A DNA stretch of 64,000 nt from NCBI GenBank assembly GCA_038380795.1, contig CM076270.1, forward strand, positions 21,654,001 through 21,718,000. The letters are read 5' to 3'. This document shows positions 37,916 to 50,400 of the stretch, in pieces. How positions within the stretch are numbered: the stretch's first letter is position 1; each line of letters begins with the position of its first letter. The notes under the pieces were generated by a model, which was not told the DNA's origin, searched no databases, and saw only the letters and a program-made list of their open reading frames with translations. The translations under genes were made by a program, and so were the position numbers. The stretch comes from Pyrocephalus nanus. Lineage: Eukaryota > Chordata > Aves > Passeriformes > Tyrannidae.

Positions 37916-40232
37916 CAGTGTGCATAAATATGTCACGTAGAAATACATCTGCAACACTTTCCCAAACAAACCTCTTAGAACTTTTTTTTTTTTCTTTTAA
38001 GAGATGTCTGAGAAAGAAGAAAAAATAGATTACATTAGCATACCTCACGAAAACAAATGGTTTGACCTTGTAGGAATAAAGGCAGGAACAGCTCTATTAA
38101 TCACGTAAAACCCCCTAAAATTATAAAGGTTTGCTGTTTTGGGAGGAAGAACCATCTCTCTTTATTCCTGCTTGGCAGCCACAGGCACAGCAGGCAGCAG
38201 CGAGTGCTCCTAAGCCCTGCAACAACTGTGCTACAGCCATTCCTGGAGCCATTCCAGCAGTCCCAGGGGAGCAGCGTGGGCAGGATGGCACATGGGTGGG
38301 CCCTGACCCTCTCCCAGCCAGCCACCAGTGAGCTGTGAGGGATCCCGTGGGGAGCAGACCGAGGGTGACACCACACTCCTGCCTGGAACACCTTGTCCCT
38401 CCCTGGCACAGCAGGTCTTGCTGGGTTGCAGCAGCACAGCATCCTTCCCACCCCTGCCTTGCCCTTTCCTGTAATCAGCTCTGTTTTCTGTGTAAGGGGG
38501 AAAATCTGAGTTTCCCCCTTCTGCCACAGCTCCCCCACCCACCCCAGGGATGCCAGGCAGGTTTTGCTTTTCATCAATCACACAGGAAGATCACAGGTCC
38601 TCTCTGTTTAGGATAGCAGGGCAAGGCTGTTCCCAGCTGAAATACTGCAGGAGAAAACAACAATCAAACGAAGTGTAGCTTGTTCCCAGCCCCAGCACTG
38701 CACTGAGAACCCCCTGTGCCAGCTTTCCAGGGGCTGAGCGGAGTGAGCAGCTCTATTTTGCTTGCTAAATTAGCCACTAGGGTAGCAAGGGCTATCTGCA
38801 ACAGCTGCATACCTGAAAAATCTAGAAAAATATTCCCATCAGAGGCTTGGGAGTAAAAGACCTGGAGACACACGGTTGGATGGTTTTAAAGGTTGGATCT
38901 CTCTCTTCTTCTGCCATAAACACAGGTGGGAGTAGACAGGTGACGGGAGGATGCTGGTAAACAGAACCTGTGGATGGCCCAGCTGTTACAAGAAACATAG
39001 AGGGAATGGGCATATTTTCTTTAAACCAAGCAAAATCTAACCATAGCAGTTTGTCTCCACAGCCCAAGCCCCTTTACAGTACATCAGCAGTTCTTGGTCC
39101 AACCCCTTCCCTCCCTCGCCTCTCCATCCAGCTCCCAAGGTCTCTGTGGGGAGACAGCATCACTCCTGTGCACAGGCTGCCCAAGGTGCTGCAGGTTTCT
39201 TCCCTTCCAGCACCAGTGATGGTGCACCCTGCAGGCCCTTCCTCCCCTTCTGCTGCCTGGTTGCTGGGCTGTCTCATCTGCCTCCACCTGCCTCACCCCG
39301 CTGCTCTGGCTGGTCTCCAGCTACAGCTTTAGGACTTGGACGTCAAGGGCTAGTCACACACAGAAAGGCAAATGAAAAACAGGGCTGTCAGTCGTGCCAA
39401 AGCAATTGAGAATCAAGTTGCTGCACTATATATCTAATTCTGAAGACCTCAGTTTGAAAGGGTTGATTCGCCAAGTTCTTTCAATATTTCTGCCCCCCAC
39501 TCAAGGCAGCAGCTTGAGATTTTCTTCCTGTCCCCTCAAAACAGAGCAGTTCTCTCCTCCCCACAGTGGTATTTGTCTTGCCTATTGTCGGCTCAGAAAC
39601 TTTGCAATCAGCTAAAAGAGGTTTTTTTACCCTCCATACCCAGAATGGGACATTACTCTCCAGCGAGGTCAGGTGTCCTCCAGAGACTTTCCCTTATCTT
39701 TGGCCAACTAAATAGTTGCATGCAAGGAGAAGAGAGAAATGAGAAATTCCCTTTTACAAACATTGACATAGTCTGCAAGAAATTCATAGGCTGACAAGAT
39801 AAAATGAGAGTGCTTTTAATAGCAAAAATATGTTTCCTTTGGCCTATATGCAATCCAGGGCTTTCCAGGTGCTCAAGTTTAAACTAGAGAGGCATTAATT
39901 ATTAAACAGACACAAAAAGAGACCTGAGGAAATTATTCCTCCTTTCTCCTGTTCAGTGTTAGGGTACAGCTAACCCTGGATCTGGGGTCACGGAGGGATT
40001 TTTCACCTGTGTTTAGTTTTCTCTTCATTTCCTTCCTGCTAAAGATCTCCTTGGTGCACAAAGTCTTGGGGTTTGTCCATGCTCTCTTAACAGGAGCACA
40101 GCTTTGGGGCTTTGGATGAACCCAGTCTGGAGTCCACTGCTCAGGCCCCAAAGACAGACGGTGGTGCAGGTGTACCAAAAAGTGATAACGGCAGTTTCAT
40201 GTTTCAGTTCTTTATCTGGTTGTTATAAGGAA

Positions 40233-40249
40233 TGTGTGTGTGGGGGGGG
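40233..40249. repeat. (GT)n followed by G8 run
   Basis: Four GT-type units pass directly into eight G residues. A short simple repeat, possibly Z-DNA or quadruplex prone, but too short to claim structure. Confidence 0.8.
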
Positions 40250-43200
40250 TAGAATTACTCTTTTCTCAACACCAGGTAAACACAGCCTGCCAGGAAGCTG
40301 GGAGGATGCCACAGGGACAGCGTACCAATGTCCTGGTTGAGCTGCAGCACCTGTCCCCAGAGAGAAGATCGTCTCCTTCCTGGCTATGCTGCCTGTGCAC
40401 CAGACCCTGGTGTGCATGGGCTGGTCATCCAAGTCATCCCTCTGACCCCAGCGCTGGTTAGAAACACAGGCAATTCATCTCCTGCCTAAATTTACAGCAA
40501 ACGCTTCCTGTCATGGCACTGGAACTGCTCCGAGGGATCGTCCTGGGAAATGAACAGCTCTAACAATTTCCAGAAGCCAGTGACGGCGCACGCTGTTCCC
40601 AGGGCAGATGACTCAGTGGATTTATCTTGTTTTCTCTCAGCCTCAGACACCAGAGCCCCCAGAATAACATTTTCCTCAGCTTTTGCCCCACAGCATCCTG
40701 GCTTTACACGTGGTGTGAGGCTGCTGGGAAGGCACAGGGCAGCTGACTCTTCCTGCCCAGGGCAGGGAGGAGCACTCTCTGTACAAACACCAATAATAAG
40801 TTGGTGTTGGCTTCTGCCAGGCTTTTACCATCACCACCTCGTAGTGGGTATTTCCTGACTATGACATTCAATGCTGGCTGCATTTTTTCCTCACAAGAGT
40901 TTGCACAAGGTGGGACTACTTTAACTCAATTAGGAGAACAAACCAAACCCCAATTGATCAGAAATTATTCAGATGAGTCTGTTCTTACGCTCATTTTTTA
41001 GGCTGGGTTGAACAATATTTTCTCCACACTTAACTAGGGTGGAAACAATGTAGATTTGGGGAGGAGCCCTCAGATAAAGCTAAGGCATATTGCATAAGAC
41101 AGACTTTGTGAGAGAATGGAGCTGAAATAGGGCAGAATAATACAGGCAAAAGGGACACGTGTTCCTCATCTATCACATGATTTTATAAGATGCTGTAAGT
41201 GAAGTTAGTTTTAAGAGCTGGCTGCAACTGGTCTTTCCAAGGAATTTTCAAGAGAAATCAGTATGGCTTCAACTTTATGTTAACTTTCCATATGGGAACT
41301 TACTTCGTTTGCTGTGCAAAACTTAATTTCTCTTCATACCTCCAAGTGGAGCATGAGTGGGGTAGTGCTGGGAGCCTCCTTTTTGCCCACTGGATCAAGT
41401 CTGCTGCCTTCTCTATCCCAAGAGTAGGATTCCTTCCGAGGCAAAATAATCCAATTGTAGGCTGTAAAGCAGCTCCTCCAAGCTGTAGGGAATGTCTTCT
41501 GAGGTGGTGTTGGAATACCTCAGAGCTGCAAAACCCCCAGTGAAACCTCACAACACTCCCAACCAACAGGAAACAGCTCAGAAGAACTGCAGGGAAACAA
41601 TGACAAGTCATTTCATGTTTTTAGCACTGGTGGAAGACCTCAGTCTTTACCTGCACAGCAGCAGCCCTGTCACACAGGGAGCGAGATGGGATGCCAGTAC
41701 TCAATCCCACACCTTTCCAAGCAATCCAGTGCTATTCTGGTTCCTACGCTCTTCCAACCCAAAGTTTAGCACTTGCTTCTCACTTCCCCCATGCCCCTGT
41801 TGCCCAGCCATGCAGCCCCACGTGCAGGTGAGGTGCTTTCCACCTCGGCCAGGGACTGCCACCAGCTGAGAGTCCCAGGCAAGGCCATGTCCAGGGGGGC
41901 ATGCACAGAGGTGGTGACTAAATACAGCCTATTGGAACTCTCTGCAAGGTGGGAACGCTCTGCATGGGGTGAAGTCAGAGCCGTGCTGCTGTCCTTGGCC
42001 AAGGTATTGAACTGCTCCATCTCTCAAATGCATTTGTTCACTCTTCATTTAGAACTGCAGTGCTTTCTTTAAGGCACAGCTGATGACAGGAGAAGAACAA
42101 TCTGCCCTGGCCACTTCTATTGCAATCCTTGGAAAATATTTTGGCTCAGCATTTGTCTGTCTCTGGGGCCACTGTGTATCTGTTCCATTAACCCTGACTT
42201 ACCAGACCTTAAGGTGGGCCATGGGTGATGGTTCAAGAATCCGTTTTTTTCCCCATTTGAAACTTTGTTTGGCTTTGTCCTAAAGCAGAACAGAAAAGGT
42301 CATGTTTTGCAACCTCCCTTGAAGCAGGGGAGCTCAGAACACTCCTGGCTCAAACATTCCTTGTGGGGAATCAGCTGCCTGTACCTGCTCAGATGAACAT
42401 CTATGAAAATGGGCTCAGAGGCCCCGTGCTCTTCAGTGCAGCACCTGCCCCACAGAGAGTCAGTCACAGGACAGTGTTCAGCTACTGAGGTTTAGCCACA
42501 GCGCTGGCACAGAGCCACTGTTGTAAAAGCAAGCAAGTATCAACATTTCATCAACATTTCCCAGAGGAAATGTCTCCTCCTGATTTCCTTGATGGAGAAT
42601 TGAACTCCCTGCTCTGACAAATCAAGTGTGGGATTCTTTTTTCTTAAAAAAAAGAAACACTATGTTTTACTGAAACCACATATGTATCTCTGGAAACAGT
42701 GAGGGCAACCTCCCAAGAAGCTCAGCTTGAGCAATCTGTTGATCTGTACAGGCTCTGCCACCAAGAGACACCGGCTTTCCAGTCAGGAAGTGTCTTCCCA
42801 GCCTGGTACACTGCATCCTGCTGCCTTATTGTCATCAGAGTTTCAACTGAGAATAAGAATGGGAAAACTATTATACAGGCACACGGGTATTTTCCTATAC
42901 CAAAGAAGGTTCATCGCCACATCCACACCATGAAAGGTATAGAAGTTTCTCAGAATTTGTGCTAAAACTGGTAAACCAAAAAAAAAAACCCCTAACCTGC
43001 CCAAACAAAAAAAGTCCCATAATTTTGCTGCTTATTCAGTTTGGTCACAACAGACCAGATGTTTTCAAGCTGCTGGACAGAGAGCTCAACTGCGAGTTCG
43101 GCTCAGTGACAGCTGTGAGTCTGAAGTACAGGCATAAGGACGTAAGTGCTATGGACAAAATCATCTAATCATCTCATTTTTCTAGATTAGGTGATGGCTT

Positions 43201-44157
43201 GAACTCAAATACCTGCCACAGTTAAAAGCAGATCTTTTGGAAGGATGGAAGGCAAAGGGAAAGGGATGTGGTGCTTATCCAGTTAGCACAGATTGTTCTT
43301 TTGAGAAATTAACAGATTTGTAAGAAAGATCTAAATAAAAGGTTGTACACACAACAGCAGTTCAGGAAACTTATGAGTTGGGAAAAACTTGAACTTTTGA
43401 CAGGTATGATGATGACTTTCTGGAATCAGTGATGGATGCTGAGTCACGGACATTTTGGGCAAAAAAAGGGGTTCTTACCAATAACCCCACTGGGATGTTA
43501 GGGCCTGTGTACATCTGTAAACCTATTTTGTTCTCCCACAGATATTGTCCTGCAAAGTGCATAGACAGGCAATTGTCAAAGCTGTAACCACCCAGAGCAC
43601 AATGTGTATTTTCAAAGAAAGGTGATTTTATAAGAGGTAACAAGGGAGAACATAGTAAGGACCTCCTTTGGAGAAGGCTGCACCAAAACCATAAAGCCTG
43701 GAAGCCGATCTTTGCACTAAGAGCAGGAGCTTTGATACATAAAAGCACAACAGAGCAGAGAGCAAGACCCTCACAGACATGCACTCTGAGCCTTCAAGTG
43801 TGGTGAAACCTGTGCTAGCCCAAGCCCAGCACGTGGAGCCTGCTGAGCCCGACTCTCTGGGACATTTCCCTGACCTGGGTCGAAAAACTGAACGTGCAGA
43901 ACATCAGTTTTGCAATATGTTAGTTGTACTTACTAAATAACTTTCCATAACACATACAGATACCATCTTTTGTCACGGCCTAGAAAACACTTTAAACAAC
44001 TGTTTCCTCAAAAATCAAGCTAAAATTTATATTGAGCTGAAAGATGATGACAGACTTCTGTGGGATTAAGCAATTTCTCTCAGCATTTTTGTGGGTTGAA
44101 CTAAACGGAGAGATTACAAGCAGAAAGGAAAGAACCACCCCCAGATTTTCCATTTTC

Positions 44158-44175
44158 AAAAAAAAAAAAAAAAAA
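44158..44175. repeat. Poly(A) tract (A18)
   Basis: An uninterrupted A run, the left one of two long A tracts about 220 bases apart on the plus strand. Confidence 0.9.
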
Positions 44176-44398
44176 GGAAAAAAAGAATGAGGAAACATTC
44201 TGAAAGAACCGTAGGAGATAAACAGCTAGTTAGACATGACGTACCACAGCCCTGACCTCCCATCAACAACTGTCTGTTATTTCCGTTCAAATCAATTGCT
44301 GATATGGTTTTCTTCTCACCCAGCAGCTCCAGCTGTTTCTGAACATTTCTGCTTGCAAAAGGAGAGCATGCACAGGAAGAACAAAAGTACAACATAGT

Positions 44399-44417
44399 AA
44401 AAAAAAAAAAAAAAAAA
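44399..44417. repeat. Poly(A) tract (A19)
   Basis: An uninterrupted A run, the right one of a pair. It could be the tail of a short retrocopy lying to its left on the plus strand, but I do not recognise a source transcript. Confidence 0.9.
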
Positions 44418-47400
44418 TCAGTAAAAATTTTGGCTCTATGAGCACTAAGAGACCAACCACAAATGCAGCACCGCTTCCAACAGCTCTTCAGTGCCAAGGC
44501 TGGCACAGAATAATCCCCTGGGAGGGCACAGCAGCTCTGCATTGCTGCCTGCCCCTGGAGCCAGACTAAGGATAAGTTTGGGCAGGTACAGGCCTATCAC
44601 TCACCCTCCAAGAGCAACAGAAGCAGGACAAGCATCACAGATAAGCAGGCTGCTTCTCCAGAGCAATTCAGGGAAGTTGCAATGAGTCACTTGTAGTCAC
44701 TGAGGGGAAAAAAACCCAGACATAGGTACTAAAAAGTCAGATGGATTGATTTCATCATCTTCATAATAGGAATCTTAGATTAAAGCACCTCACCTGCTGC
44801 TTCCGGAGCACTGTACAGCCCTCCAGACATCAGAGTGGGCTGTTTTGAATGCACAACATGTACAATTGATAGGAGAATAAACCTGAATCATGCTGGATGC
44901 TGTTGTTAAAACAGTTAGGAGAAAATGTAGTCATCTGCCACAGAAAACCACATCATAAAATTAGAGATGAAGCCTGCCAGGATGGATTTAACTGTATTTA
45001 TGAAGTGCCTGTCAGTGATGTGGTACTGTCCAAAACAATTAAACAATATACTTGATTGCTAGAGGAAGGACCAAAGATCAGCTGAAGTTCACAGAGGGGC
45101 TTATGTATTTTCATGTTACTGGAATGCACACCCTCTATGTATGTTGGAACTCATAATGTGCTTCTCTATTATACTTTATGCATAAAAACTACATACCAGG
45201 ATTCATATTGCTGTTTGGGCCTTTAAATTCTCACAAGGGTTTTAGTTCTGACATGGCCTCCATGCTCCAGGTGCCCTCACTAACCCAGTGATGCACAGGG
45301 AAGCAAACCTTGCCTCAAGCCTGGGCAGCCCATTCTCCCCAAACACCCCGTGGATGCCCCAGCCATCACCTGGCCTGTTGTCAAAGGCTAGCAGTAGAGT
45401 AGATTAGAGTCACTTTTCAGCTTTTCTGTCACCTTGATGTGGTGACACAAGTCTGTGGACCTCTTTCATACTGTAGAGAGGAGATAAATCCTGCCACCTG
45501 AGATAAATCCCTCTGCAAATGATGCTTATGTACGACACGTCACTCAGCAAGTCTCACTGAAAGTGTCTGTGGGACAGTGCCTTCATAGATTAATTCTTGC
45601 AAGGACCTGAAAATTGGTAACTAATGTCTCAAATAGTAAATCAATACATTCTAGGATATTAAATCTGAAATAGAGTAGAAAGAGTGAAGCAAATAGCAGT
45701 ATCTTACACAGAGAAGAAAAGTAATCTACCAAGACTTTCCAAATAAGGCTGGGAAGTTCAGATTTAAATCTCTTTTTAAGTCAGTGGTAAAAGAGGATAA
45801 ACATTTAAGTTTTTGCAGCTATTAACTGCTCATTGTGTGATCACGAAAGAGTTAAATACCGAAGGCCAGCAGTTTTTCCAGAGTGTTTTGCATTTTTCGG
45901 TTCTCAGACTGAGAGCCATTGAGCACATTACCACACGCAACCCTCTCTCAGACCAGATGCCAGAGCCTGGGAGGCTTGGGCACTGCTGAGCTGCTCCTGC
46001 GAGCTGGGGCAGCAGCCAAGCCACACAGAAAAGGACAAGTCAGGTAACTCCTGACGGCAGCTGTTTTTCCGCTTACGCTTCTGACTCCAAAGAAGCAGAG
46101 AAACCAAAATCCAACAGCACATCGGAGTGCACGGGAGGTCAGGCAGGGAGAGCAAAGGGGGCAGAAGGAGCTGCCCCACAGAAAGGCTGAGTCACCCCGT
46201 GGTGGGATTAGGGTCAGCTGTAATGCAGCACAGGATGGGGTAGGGAAAGGTTTGGAGCACAAATGCCCAGCCCCACTGCGGCCCAAGGACAGCGTGCAGG
46301 AAGGAGAGAGGGACAGCAAGCAGCTCCAGGGGGAGAAAAGTGCCCCAAGCAACACGGGGTCCCACTCTACCATTCTACCCAGCAGCAGAGTTTGGAGTTT
46401 CCCCTTATATTCAGAACATCTGGTTCGTTATTTTGGATTAAAAATAAGCTGTACCAGCTCTGTCAAGGGCACTGCTCCTCAGACTGCTTTTCTGCACGGC
46501 ACACTGAGAGGATTTAGAGGGCGAGAGAAACTGGGTTTGGAAACCCAAATGTTTAAGGGGGGGAGGGTTTGGCAGTGTGACAAAACTTCCTGATGAGATG
46601 GATGCATGTGATGCCCCTTCCCTTGCTGTTCTCCTTGACTGAGGCATCTGTAAGCACTTCGGATCATCTGGAAGTGACATATGGAAGAAGTTAGATTTTA
46701 AGCAGAGCCGACTCTCTGCTGATAATAGACACAAGATGGTTGATAACCTGGATCTGAAGGGCCAGTTCTCTCTCAGTCCCCTGTGGAGGAATATTCAACA
46801 GATACATTTTAACAGGTAATAAAACCGTGTGGGATTCACCAGCTTGGACAGTAATTTACCCATTATTAACAATCAGTACTTCATCCTCTGCTAATACAGT
46901 TAGACTGAGGAACAGAAGAGGATAAATTGCTGTTGAAATACCTGTGCAAAAAAAAAAGAAAACAAACCCAAATATTCCATGTATTTTGCTTGTAGTAATG
47001 TATTCATCTTCCTAATTTTGTTAGGCTCTGATTTCTGATTATGTACAATTCAAGTGACAAAACGTGTAGCAGTAACTAGCAACTTGCACACAGCAAAAAA
47101 CCAAAGGTGCTCCCAGGGGTTTCATGCCTGTCTCTGCTCCCTCTTTGAAGTGGTGATGGGGTTGCTGAGTTGTGATTGTTAAAAAAATCCCAAGCAAACA
47201 GAGAGCAGTACTTACACAAACTGTGATCGGGACTGCACCACCCTGCCTTGACCCCTGTTTAGAGCAAAGATCTATTCATTTCCCAAGGAAGTTGTCCAGG
47301 CCAGCCCATGCTGCTCGGAGCAGAGCTGGGCAGTGAGGCAGGGGACAGGGCTGTCATCCTCTCTGGGCAGCCCTCACCTTCTTGCAGCAAAACCACTCGT

Positions 47401-50400
47401 AAGTGGTTCAGCTCTGCAGAGCTGTGTGGCACTAAGTGGAGCTGTGCAGCTCTACAGCTGCCCACAAGATGGAGAGTCACAGTTCTAAAAGTCAGTGGTA
47501 CAAAGGCCTGACCCTGTTGGTTGCAGCAGAATCTCTTATCTTTCCAGACAGGTGTTCTGCTGTATTCTAGCAAAGATGCTTTTTCCTTCTGCATTATCTT
47601 GATCTTTCCCAGGCCGATCCTGTTCTGTTCCACAGGCAGGACCCACCATGCCAAGACACAGGAGCATGAAAAGCATCAGTTTAAAGTCACATCATAGCAG
47701 TGATTTTGAAAGATGCCTTGAATGCACAGACACAGCCATCTGCTGCAATATGTATATGGATTGAAGGTTCTCTGTGCTCTGCCAAACAGCTCCAGACCTG
47801 TGAAGGATTCCTGTGGCAAAGCCCTGAAAAGTCAGAGAATATTCCCATTCATTTTCCTCTCTCCGTAAATTGGCCACAGCCACCTCCTGCAGCTCAGGCC
47901 TCAGCAGAGCTCCTGGGCAGTGGGATTATTTCTTCCCAGGATCCTACACACTCATAACGCTCAGTGCTCTTTCCACTAACAAGGTTGAAAACCCCAATGG
48001 CAAGCAAGGATGAAAACCCACTGGTGGCACATGATTTTTGGCTTGTGCCCATCTCTGTGTGCCTCTGTTCCAGTCCCACTGGAAATCTGTTGAGTTTACT
48101 CAGAAATGGAGTGTCAGTCAGGCCTCAGCCTCTGCTTGTGTTGTTGAGGATGCAGAGGTACTTCTGCATCATGACCCAGTCGTACTTCTTCCTTCTTTGC
48201 CTCAGTATAATTATGCCCTAAAATACATATTCTGGCATGAGAACAAGAGAAGATATCAAAATATCTTCATACTATTTAATAAAAGATTTAAAGTGAGACC
48301 GCTAGCTGTCTACAACTGTAATTCCCTCCCTGCATCTACAATGTCACCTGAAGCAGAGTTATTATGGCTTTCTTTTTAAAGATTTTGTGGAGAATTAAAG
48401 AAATGGGCTTGACCATCAGTACAATGCAACTGTGCAGGATGCCCCTCCCCTCCCAGGGTGTTTTCCCTAAAGCTATAAAATAAACAAATACAAAACCCTA
48501 GGCTCAGGAGCAAGAAGGTGCTTTGGAATTTCATACCAAGGTCCCAGGACAGGGACCACTGCTGAAAAATGCATCTGGCATAAGAAAACAGCTGCCAGAG
48601 GGTGTTTGCTGGTAAGCAGCTGAGCTTTGTTACAAGGCACCTTTGCCTCATGCAGGTCACAGTTACACAGAACAGCAATGCCAGGAGCTAATGGGACATC
48701 CATCCTACAACTGAATGGAGTTTCCTCACTCCAGTGCTGACTGTTCCACACGTAGCACTCAGGACTCCAGAGCTTTAGAGCACACAAAATCTGGCAAAGC
48801 AAGAGGCTCCTGCTCTTCGTGGTCATAGGGATGCTGCATCCAGGAGCCCAGCTGCATTTGTAAACCCCTTTTCAGTTTTCATACTTGCTCCTCTCCCAGG
48901 ACATTGTGAGTAAATGCTAAATACTTCCCCCTGATCAGAAAGAAGAATTAAGTGGTGGCACCACCCCACAGCCTCCTGTTAGGAATCGATGCAGCGATAA
49001 GGAGGATGGCAAACTCGCCTGGGAAAAGGGAGAGGGAGATGCAGACAAACAAGTAAGAAGCCTCTTACCACTTCAAAGTGAGATTCTGCTGCACAAGAGG
49101 ACGTAACACAGCAACATGGGTGCTTCACACTGCCTGTTGTGGTACCAGGGTAAATTCTCTCACTGTGAAAGCGTGAAGAAGTTCTAGCAGCAGCAGAGAG
49201 TAAAACAGTAGGTTTCCAGGCTTACATACCATTATCACTGGTGAAAGTACACTATAAAATGAATTTAGGAAGCAATTAAAAATCTTCCTTCCCAACTGCC
49301 CTTGGCCATACTTGGGACTTCCCAATGTCTGTGCCTGGTGGCACATTCACAGCAAAGACAAGCACTGACACGCTGTGCTTTAAACGTCCTCATGTCACTG
49401 ATGTCAGCAGCACGTGCTGAAGGACCTTTCCTGCCTGGGCATCAGGAAAATAAGCACCTGGAAAGGTGTTTAGAAGGAAGCACTTTTTAAAGTTATTTTA
49501 TTGTCTGCAAGCCTTTTACTACCTTTAAAAAATACCGAGTGCATCTTACCCTTCGGAGGAACCTGGGAGCAGGATGAGCATGGGTGCCAGGGCACAGCAA
49601 GCATTCATTTTAAAATATATTGCCAGTTTTGTCTGTGTTTGGAGGAGGAGGCATGCCTGGCAGACAGCAGAACAAGAACCACGCTGGGGAAAGAGAACAA
49701 CGTTCAAATTAGGTGGGAGGAGATGGAGAGGAGGAAAATATCTGGATTTTCCGCAGTTTGAAGGTGCTTGGCCCAGAAACTACAAGCTTGAGAACAAGAA
49801 AACACTAATTACTTTTTAAAAATACTTATTTCAAAGTATTTGTCATCGTAACTCACCCAACATATTTATATTGAACTGTTTTTCTTTTGTTGGAGACATG
49901 GTATTTAAAATGTGAATTGGAGACTAAAGAATACCCTTAAGAAACAGATTTGTTAGTGTTTCTGGCTGGGCATACTCAGATTAAAGCTTTGAAAGTTTGG
50001 ATTTGTGGGGTGTTTTGTCTTTTTTTTCTCTAAAAACAAATTAAAAAATTGCTTACACTTTCATTGCTGAAACAGTATTTCCTCCAAACACCTTCCCACC
50101 CCCCCACCTCCCCATTATAAAGAAAAAGAGCAAGATCTGCAAGTTTGAGAGTTTGGCTTTTCAGTGTCAAGGCTGGCAGGATTCCAAGAGGCTTCCAACT
50201 TAAAAAAAAAGGTGATGCCCAAATACCATTATTGACCTAAGCTGCAGGTTTTGGCTTTCACAAGGGTGTCTGCACTCCCTCTTCCTTGTCTAGGGGTAGC
50301 AACATCAATCCTTTTTATAAAGAGTGCACCAAGAAACAAGGTTTTAGGAAATAATCTTACCTTGAAAGCAGAAAGGATGGGAGGTCTGACACACGAAGCC

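Noticed and set aside
38101..38577. 158-codon minus-strand frame
   Set aside because: Low-complexity Cys/Trp/Pro-rich translation of CA/TG-rich DNA, with no motif or splice support.
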